This document shows, piece by piece, positions 7,919 through 11,644 of a DNA stretch of 11,644 nucleotides. The DNA is taken from positions 1 to 11,644 of the forward strand of contig UQZJ01000028.1 of assembly GCA_900545495.1 (NCBI GenBank). Direction: 5' to 3'. The position numbers and the translations under genes were made by a program. The DNA is from an uncultured Eubacteriales bacterium (GTDB taxonomy: Bacteria > Bacillota > Clostridia > Oscillospirales > Oscillospiraceae). Numbering within the stretch: the stretch's first letter is position 1; each line of letters begins with the position of its first letter. The notes beneath the pieces were generated by a model that was given only the letters and a program-made list of their open reading frames with translations, searched no databases and was not told the origin of the DNA.

Positions 7919-8581
7919 TTACTCCTCCCGCTGGGCGGCAATGTCGCCGCCGTGCTTATAGATGCTGTCCGCCGGCACCGTCCCCCGCACGGAGGACAGC
8001 GGGTAGACCCGGCTGTTCCGGCCCACCACCGTGCCGGGATTCAGCACGCTGTTGCAGCCGATCTCCACATGGTCGCCCAGCATGGCGCCCACCTTCTTGC
8101 GTCCCGTCTCCATGCGCTCCGCGCCGCAGCGCACCGCCACCAGCGTCTTGTCGGACTTGACGTTGGAGGTGATGGATCCGGCGCCCATGTGGGACTTGTA
8201 GCCCAGAATGCTGTCACCCACATAGTTGTAGTGGGGCGTCTGCACGTTGTCGAACAGGATCACGTTCTTCAGCTCCACGGAATTGCCCACCACGCAGTTG
8301 TCGCCCACCAGCGCACTGCCCCGGATGAACGCCCCGTGGCGCACCTCCGTACCGGCGCCGATGATGCACGGCGCGCCCAGATAGGCGGTGGGCGCTACCA
8401 CGGCAGTCTTATGCACCCACACCTCCGGGGCGCGCTCCTGAAAATCCTCCCCCAGCGCAGGGCCGAGCCGACGGATCAGCTCACCGATACCGGCCAGCGC
8501 CTCCCACGGGTAGGTGAATGCCGCCAGATACGCCGCCGCCCGGGTGTGGGACAGGTCAAATAAGTCTTGGATGGTATACAC
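7919..8581 (-). CDS. Left-handed beta-helix protein, GlmU acetyltransferase-like
   Basis: The 220-residue protein has a helical N-terminus (about 1-50) and then hexapeptide-repeat left-handed beta-helix coils (about 55-205), seen as recurring small residue/Ile/Val/Gly turns such as CIIGAGTEV and VEIGCNSVL. Its middle, HYNYVGDSILG through MGAGSITSNV, resembles the acetyltransferase half of GlmU. There a His in a HxxYxGD setting is catalytic and a GAGTITxN motif follows; the equivalent here would be His116. The N-terminal uridylyltransferase domain of GlmU is absent. The gene directly precedes glmM, whose product glucosamine-1-phosphate is the GlmU substrate, so a role in amino-sugar activation is plausible but inferred. 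It could instead be a sugar-nucleotide acyltransferase with another substrate. The start is GTG (8581-8579) with GGAGGAG upstream. A promoter sits about 65 bases before it. Confidence 0.8.
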   Translation of the reverse strand: MYTIQDLFDLSHTRAAAYLAAFTYPWEALAGIGELIRRLGPALGEDFQERAPEVWVHKTAVVAPTAYLGAPCIIGAGTEVRHGAFIRGSALVGDNCVVGNSVELKNVILFDNVQTPHYNYVGDSILGYKSHMGAGSITSNVKSDKTLVAVRCGAERMETGRKKVGAMLGDHVEIGCNSVLNPGTVVGRNSRVYPLSSVRGTVPADSIYKHGGDIAAQREE

Positions 8582-8643
8582 AGTATCTCCTCCGTTCTCC
8601 GCGCCTTCACTCTATGGTACGCACCATCGGTGCAGATAGAAGT

Positions 8644-8673
8644 ATTATACTATCATCCGCCCCGGCCTGACAA
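8644..8673 (-). promoter_or_regulatory. Sigma-70-type promoter of the beta-helix-glmM operon
   Basis: On the minus strand, TTGTCA (8673-8668, five of six consensus bases) is followed by an 18-base spacer and a perfect TATAAT (8649-8644). Transcription would start near 8637, giving a leader of about 55 nt before the GTG start codon at 8581. It lies 35 bases downstream of the preceding gene's terminator. Confidence 0.8.
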
Positions 8674-8708
8674 GACTTTCTGCGGAAAAACTCGGTATCC
8701 GACAACAA

Positions 8709-8740
8709 AAGGAGGCAGTCCCACGGGGGACTGCCTCTTT
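8709..8740 (-). terminator. Intrinsic terminator after the tRNA-binding protein gene
   Basis: An 11-base perfect stem (arms 8712-8722 and 8727-8737, GAGGCAGTCCC type) encloses a four-base loop. It is extended by a G-U pair and two A-U pairs. On the minus strand it is followed by CTTTTGTTG, a fair U-tract. It lies about 46 bases after the stop of the tRNA-binding gene. On the plus strand the tract after it is shorter, so the orientation is minus. Confidence 0.88.
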
Positions 8741-8786
8741 CATTTGCAGCTTTTCTTTTACAGCGGCTGCCCCATTTTCGGGGTGC

Positions 8787-9275
8787 TTAGTACAGCTTTG
8801 CGCCTGCCGGAATGTGAGGATCAACCATCAGCAAATGCAATTTTTCTTCGCCGTTTTCGTGATGCACGGCGGAAATCAGCATACCGCAGGAATCGATACC
8901 CATCATGGGGCGGGGCGGCAGGTTCGTAATGGCGATGCAGGTCTTGCCCACCAGCTCTTCCGGCTCATAATACTCGTGAATTCCGCTCAAAATGACCCTA
9001 TCTTCCCCGGTTCCGTCGTCCAAAACGAACTTTAAGAGCTTTTTGGACTTCTTCACGGCTTCGCATTCCTTAACCTTCACGGCACGGAAATCGCTCTTGG
9101 AGAAGGTGTCAAAATCCACCTGATCCTGGAACAGCGGCTCGATCTGAACATTGGAAAAATCAATTTTTTCCTCGACTTCGGGAGCCGCCTGAGCAGCCGC
9201 CGCAGGAGCCGAAACTTCCTTGGAAACCTTCTTATCAGAGTCAAGCGGCTTCATTGTAGGGACGAAAGCAACCAT
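8787..9275 (-). CDS. tRNA-binding OB-fold protein (MetRS beta-subunit/EMAP-II type)
   Basis: The 162-residue product has an Ala/Glu/Lys-rich low-complexity lead (about 12-38) and then a tRNA_bind OB-fold (about 53-162). Family hallmarks are SDFRAVKVKECEAVKKSKKLL, the VILSGIHEYY strand, ELVGKTCIAITNLPPRPMMGIDSCGML, and the ending HIPAGAKLY. This domain binds tRNA non-specifically and is usually the C-terminal part of methionyl-tRNA synthetase, or a separate subunit or CsaA-like protein. No catalytic domain precedes it here. The ATG follows GGAGAG and AGGAGG boxes. The frame stays open upstream only to a TGA at 9300-9302, right where the mobile element begins. It is therefore either a true stand-alone gene or the tail of a gene cut by the insertion. 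GC is near 45-50% by sampled lines, well below the chromosome genes to its left. Confidence 0.85.
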   Translation of the reverse strand: MVAFVPTMKPLDSDKKVSKEVSAPAAAAQAAPEVEEKIDFSNVQIEPLFQDQVDFDTFSKSDFRAVKVKECEAVKKSKKLLKFVLDDGTGEDRVILSGIHEYYEPEELVGKTCIAITNLPPRPMMGIDSCGMLISAVHHENGEEKLHLLMVDPHIPAGAKLY

Positions 9276-9351
9276 CTTTTCAATCTCTCCTAAACCTCCT
9301 CATATCTCATAATAGGTCTAAACGGGGTTTCTTCCTGAATCGCCATATCCC

Positions 9352-9408
9352 TATAAATTCGTGTAGTTTTTCGGTGGATTGGAGTATAAATTGGTGTAAA
9401 TGGTGTAG
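9352..9408. repeat. Imperfect direct repeats, candidate arm-type integrase sites
   Basis: The 15-mers at 9352-9366 (TATAAATTCGTGTAG) and 9385-9399 (TATAAATTGGTGTAA) match at 13 of 15 positions and are 33 bases apart, about three helical turns. A shorter third copy, TAAATGGTGTAG at 9397-9408, overlaps the end of the second. They lie just past the integrase stop and next to the chromosome junction, where Tn916-family elements carry the repeats bound by the integrase N-terminal domain. Repetition is seen directly; the binding role is inferred. Confidence 0.55.
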
Positions 9409-9438
9409 AAGCTTTTATCCTCGCTCAAGAAATGCCGC

Positions 9439-10695
9439 TTATTCGTTAGACACTTCATTATACTCGCTTTTGAAATATGAGTCAAGACCTTCAAACTCGG
9501 ACTGCCTAAGCTCCTTCGTCACATCGGTATAGATGTTAAGCGTTGTTGAAATATCCTTATGACCAAGCGTATCTTGAATGACCTTGACATTCACTCCTGC
9601 TTCGCACATTCTCGTTGTAAATGTATGTCTTAGTGAATGGCAGCTAAAATGCGGAAGTAGCACTTCGGGATTTTCATTCTTCAAAAACTGCTCATCGTTA
9701 CAGTCACGGATTATGCGGCGGATTGCTTTATTGAGCGTTCCCTGATGTTGCGGATTTCCGAAGCGATTGATAAAGATAAAATCTGTATATCCATCAATGG
9801 TAGCGATACAATGAAGATCAAGCAACTCCTGCCTTTCCTTTTCCATTATAATTGCCTCTTTCACAAAGCTGAGCATTAGCACTTTTCTCTTTCCAGCCGG
9901 AGTTTTCGGCGTATTGACATTAAAATAGCAGCCTTTTTTGCTTCCATCGGTGCGGTGGTCATAGTAAACCAAAGTATGATTTACATCAATAACATCATTC
10001 TCCAGATCGACATCACACCATCTTAATCCGGTAAGTTCTCCAACTCGAAGTCCTGTTCCTAACAAAACCGCAAAGATTGGATACCAATATTGTGCGGCGG
10101 GAGTATTTTTCAAGTAGCTTAAAAATAATTCCTGTTCGGGACGGGTTAAGGCTCTGCGCTTTTCTGTTTTGAAGCAATGTGCTTGCTTCAGCTCTCTAAG
10201 TACATTATCTGACGGATTATTTCTTATATAATCATCATCAACCGCCATATCCAAAATTTGATGTAATACCGTATGGATACTGTCAATGGTCGAGGGTTTT
10301 AGCTGGCGTTCGTCTGTAAGGTAATTATAAAACCTCTTTATATCTGTTTTTTTCAGCGATGAAACTGTTTTTGAGCCTATTTGATGACGGACAAAGGTTT
10401 CATACATATATTTATAATTCTCAAAGGTGTTGTTCTTCAGCCCTCGCTTCAGTTCCTTCCAAAGCTCATAGACCTCATTGACCGTCGTATATCGGGCTTC
10501 GGCTTTAATGCCATCGCTCTTATCTTTTTTAATTTGTTCTTCCTTGTAGCGCAATTCATCAAGCGTCTTGGCATATACGCAAAACCTCTTATGATTGCTG
10601 TCAGTCCATCGGAATTGATAAGTTCCGTCAGCCCTTTGCGATTCGCCTGTCCGAAGCACGGCTCTCGACTTGTCTTTTCTTTTTGTTCTCGGCAT
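9439..10695 (-). CDS. int: Tyrosine recombinase, Tn916-type integrase
   Basis: This enzyme catalyses integration and, with an excisionase, excision of the element. The 418-residue protein has an N-terminal arm-DNA-binding domain (about 8-65) whose VLRTGESQRADGTYQFRWTD stretch closely resembles the start of Tn916 Int. A SAM-like core-binding domain (about 70-165) follows, then the catalytic domain. The active-site set is complete: Arg217 in GTGLRVGEL, Lys264 in NTPKTPAGKR, His353 and Arg356 in HSLRHTF, His379 in LGHKDI, and the nucleophile Tyr389 in LNIYTDV. It therefore looks functional. AGGAGG precedes the ATG. The gene starts 14 nt after the stop of the nearest Xis-like gene, so it is probably cotranscribed with the Xis cluster. 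GC and codon use differ clearly from the chromosome genes, consistent with transfer. Confidence 0.95.
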   Translation of the reverse strand: MPRTKRKDKSRAVLRTGESQRADGTYQFRWTDSNHKRFCVYAKTLDELRYKEEQIKKDKSDGIKAEARYTTVNEVYELWKELKRGLKNNTFENYKYMYETFVRHQIGSKTVSSLKKTDIKRFYNYLTDERQLKPSTIDSIHTVLHQILDMAVDDDYIRNNPSDNVLRELKQAHCFKTEKRRALTRPEQELFLSYLKNTPAAQYWYPIFAVLLGTGLRVGELTGLRWCDVDLENDVIDVNHTLVYYDHRTDGSKKGCYFNVNTPKTPAGKRKVLMLSFVKEAIIMEKERQELLDLHCIATIDGYTDFIFINRFGNPQHQGTLNKAIRRIIRDCNDEQFLKNENPEVLLPHFSCHSLRHTFTTRMCEAGVNVKVIQDTLGHKDISTTLNIYTDVTKELRQSEFEGLDSYFKSEYNEVSNE

Positions 10696-10709
10696 AATTC
10701 TCTCTCCTC

Positions 10710-10949
10710 CTATATGCGAAACTGCTTATCAAGATAATCAATGAACGCTTCTCGGATCACACAGATTTGTGTGCCGTTATTTACCGTGAAAGGACAATTC
10801 CCTTGTGAAATGATTTGGCGGATTTTTGCCCTTCCGATTCCGGTGTATGCGGCAGCTTCTTCAACGGTTAAAATCGTTTTCGTCCAAAACTGTGTGTTTT
10901 CCGACCTCTTTTGGAGTTCACTTCTGTAAGCTAAAATTTTTTCGTCCAT
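10710..10949 (-). CDS. Xis-like winged-helix protein A (proximal to integrase, divergent)
   Basis: This 79-residue protein has an N-terminal charged extension (1-20) and then the family core FWTKTILTVEEAAAYTGIGRAK (21-42), a helix-turn-helix followed by the CPF and wing region and an aromatic C-terminus. It resembles Tn916 Xis, which bends DNA at the element ends and steers the integrase toward excision. It departs from its neighbours in the wing: NNGTQICVIREAF replaces the WxGxxRxIKRxxF pattern, losing the IKR basic patch, so its DNA target or role probably differs. I chose the ATG at 10949 because GGAGG lies just upstream; a start 15 codons earlier lacks a good site and overlaps the previous gene. 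Position next to int fits a classical xis, but which copy is the true excisionase cannot be told. Confidence 0.82.
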   Translation of the reverse strand: MDEKILAYRSELQKRSENTQFWTKTILTVEEAAAYTGIGRAKIRQIISQGNCPFTVNNGTQICVIREAFIDYLDKQFRI

Positions 10950-10959
10950 ACAACCTCCA

Positions 10960-11196
10960 TCATATTGAATACATTTGCTCAATGTATTCATCAAAAATCC
11001 TGCGCTTAATCATTCTCCGATTGCCTACCCACAGCACAAACGGACAATCGGCAAGGCTCGTCATTTCATAAAGCTTATCCCTACCTATTCCCGTATACTC
11101 TGCCGCTTCTTCTATCGTCAAATAAGGTTTTACCCAAATTGGAACAGCAGCCACACGCCTGTTGGAACTGCTTGTTTCAGTCAGTTTATTATCCAT
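10960..11196 (-). CDS. Xis-like winged-helix protein B
   Basis: This 78-residue protein has a variable N-terminus (1-18) and then VPIWVKPYLTIEEAAEYTGIG (18-38), CPFVLWVGNRRMIKRRIF and a YIEQMYSI end. The PIW-x(4)-LTIEEA pattern is shared with Tn916 Xis (IPIWERYTLTIEEA), and the overall length matches that family. It is about 53% identical to copy C by hand alignment over 59 positions and about 76% to the visible 37 residues of copy D. GAGGAGG lies eight bases before the ATG. Its stop is 10 nt before the start of copy A, and its start is 15 nt after the stop of copy C, so the copies look like one transcription unit. Function is probably excision or element gene control; this is inference from family. 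Confidence 0.85.
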   Translation of the reverse strand: MDNKLTETSSSNRRVAAVPIWVKPYLTIEEAAEYTGIGRDKLYEMTSLADCPFVLWVGNRRMIKRRIFDEYIEQMYSI

Positions 11197-11211
11197 TAGC
11201 TTGTCCTCCTC

Positions 11212-11433
11212 TCAGACGGAATATTGTGTTTCGAGATAATCCTCGAATTGTTTTCTTTTAATCAACCGCTTTGTTCCATTCCATAGGACAAAGGGACAGT
11301 TTTTTTGATTTGAAATTTCTTTAATTTTAGATACGCCTATTCCTGAGTATTCGGCGGCTTCTTCCACCGTCAAATTCATTTTCTTCCACAACGGGACTCT
11401 CGACATATCCGGGTTGTGCTTTTTGCTAAGCAT
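11212..11433 (-). CDS. Xis-like winged-helix protein C
   Basis: This 73-residue protein begins with a short basic leader (1-12). Then come VPLWKKMNLTVEEAAEYSGIG (13-33), CPFVLWNGTKRLIKRKQF and YLETQYSV. This is the same MerR/Xis-type winged helix as copies A, B and D. Among the complete copies it has the basic IKRKQF block most like Tn916 Xis (IKRKQFEK). AAGGAGGT sits eight bases before the ATG. A 97-nt gap with an inverted repeat lies upstream, so this copy is probably the first gene of the xisC-xisB-xisA-int unit. The family is clear; the specific role among four paralogues is unknown. Confidence 0.85.
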   Translation of the reverse strand: MLSKKHNPDMSRVPLWKKMNLTVEEAAEYSGIGVSKIKEISNQKNCPFVLWNGTKRLIKRKQFEDYLETQYSV

Positions 11434-11464
11434 ATTGCTGTACCTCCTTGCTTTTGGTAGTTAC

Positions 11465-11493
11465 AGCATAGCCAATGTCCTGCGATAAGCCAA
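11465..11493 (-). promoter_or_regulatory. Weak candidate promoter for the xisC-xisB-xisA-int unit
   Basis: On the minus strand TTGGCT (11493-11488) and TATGCT (11470-11465) are separated by 17 bases, with a start near 11458 and a short leader containing AAGGAGGT. Both boxes are poor matches to consensus. It is the best candidate in the 97-nt gap and overlaps one arm of the inverted repeat. Confidence 0.3.
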
Positions 11494-11517
11494 TTATGCG
11501 AATCGGCTCATCGCAGG
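11479..11517 (-). repeat. 13-bp inverted repeat upstream of the Xis-like gene cluster
   Basis: Arms 11479-11491 (CCTGCGATAAGCC) and 11505-11517 (GGCTCATCGCAGG) pair over 13 positions around a 13-base loop. The single plus-strand A-C mismatch becomes a G-U pair in the minus-strand transcript. No U-run follows on the minus strand; on the plus strand CTTGACTTTTT follows. It may be an operator for one of the Xis-like proteins, an RNA attenuator, or a weak terminator for copy D readthrough. The pairing is seen; the role is inferred. Confidence 0.55.
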
Positions 11518-11530
11518 CTTGACTTTTTCA

Positions 11531-11644
11531 TTAAATTGAGTATTGCCGCTCTATATACTCATCAAAAACTTTTCGCTTAATCATTCTCCGGCTACCTATC
11601 CATAAGACAAATGGGCAATCCTCACTTTCTGTCATCTCATAAAG
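11531..11644 (-). CDS. Xis-like winged-helix protein D (partial, 5' end off the right edge)
   Basis: The last 37 residues of a fourth copy are visible, running from LYEMTESEDCPFVLW through RRMIKRKVFDEYIE to QYSI and a TAA stop at 11533-11531. It matches copy B at 28 of 37 residues, much closer than B is to C, which points to a later duplication of the B/D pair. The helix-turn-helix half and the start lie beyond the window. It is separated from copy C by 97 nt that contain the inverted repeat, so it may belong to a different transcript or be the first gene of the same one. Confidence 0.85.
   Translation of the reverse strand, partial: LYEMTESEDCPFVLWIGSRRMIKRKVFDEYIERQYSI

Larger units (their letters stand above)
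9303..11644. mobile_element. Integrase end of a Tn916-type integrative element (left boundary approximate, extends beyond the right edge)
   Basis: From about 9300 rightward the base composition drops from GC-rich to roughly 40% GC. The content is an integrase gene at the edge, several Xis-like genes upstream of it, and arm-like direct repeats between the integrase and the chromosome. This is the arrangement at the int end of Tn916-like conjugative elements. The exact end cannot be fixed without the other end or an empty site; it should lie between the tRNA-binding gene start (9275) and the first direct repeat (9352). Conjugation, maintenance and cargo genes would be to the right of the window. 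None are visible, so whether the element is conjugative is unknown. Confidence 0.75.

Noticed and set aside
6533..8563. Long open frame on the plus strand, 676 codons
   Set aside because: It is the antisense shadow of glmM and the beta-helix gene, both with clear families and ribosome sites. The translation is His/Gly/Val-rich with no recognisable domain, as expected in GC-rich DNA.
8761..8786. Short CCCC/GGGG hairpin right after the tRNA-binding gene stop
   Set aside because: Only four paired bases and no U-run; the strong terminator at 8709-8740 explains the gene end.
9276..9438. Possible promoter boxes (TATTAT, TATACT) for the tRNA-binding gene on the minus strand
   Set aside because: No acceptable -35 box at correct spacing was found, so none is listed as a promoter.
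9276..9438. tRNA gene as integration target at the element end
   Set aside because: No cloverleaf, T-loop GTTCGA-type motif or CCA end was seen in this stretch.
10950..10994. Earlier start for Xis-like copy A, adding 15 residues
   Set aside because: It overlaps the end of copy B and lacks a good ribosome site, while the ATG at 10949 has GGAGG four to five bases upstream.

Overview
The window has two parts. Bases 1 to about 9300 are GC-rich chromosome of a Firmicute. Bases from about 9300 to the right edge are AT-richer and form one end of an integrated mobile element. Gene content and order (dprA-topA-trmFO, with PlsX, GlmM and the folate-dependent TrmFO), together with the high GC, suggest a gut-type Clostridia relative of the Oscillospiraceae. 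That taxonomic placement is inference; no rRNA or other marker is present. Every gene I can support lies on the minus strand, so transcription runs from right to left.

Chromosomal part, in transcription order. A gene for a stand-alone MetRS-beta-type tRNA-binding domain protein (8787-9275) ends at a strong intrinsic terminator (8709-8740). A good sigma-70-type promoter (8644-8673) then starts a two-gene unit. Its first gene encodes a left-handed beta-helix protein resembling the acetyltransferase half of GlmU (7919-8581, GTG start); the second is glmM (6521-7909). The pairing points to UDP-GlcNAc and cell-wall precursor synthesis. A hairpin terminator (6475-6510) closes the unit. Three bases further on, a near-consensus promoter (6443-6471) starts a five-gene housekeeping operon: TrmH/SpoU-family RNA 2'-O-methyltransferase, dprA, topA (with three zinc ribbons and a long Lys/Ala/Thr tail), trmFO and plsX. 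The plsX gene runs off the left edge. Gaps in this operon are 22, 7 and 3 nt, followed by a 4-nt ATGA overlap.

Mobile part. A Tn916-type tyrosine integrase (9439-10695) with a full catalytic set points its 3' end at the chromosome junction. Upstream of it lie three complete Xis-like winged-helix genes (10710-10949, 10960-11196, 11212-11433) and the 3' end of a fourth (11531-11644), all in tandem. A 39-nt inverted repeat (11479-11517), overlapping a weak candidate promoter, sits in the 97-nt gap before the xis-xis-xis-int cluster. Imperfect direct repeats (9352-9408) between the integrase stop and the chromosome look like arm-type integrase sites. A single directionality factor is usual for this family, so the run of four paralogous excisionases is the most unusual feature here.

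No rRNA, tRNA, CRISPR array, riboswitch or transposase was recognised. No gene-free stretch exceeds 300 bases.
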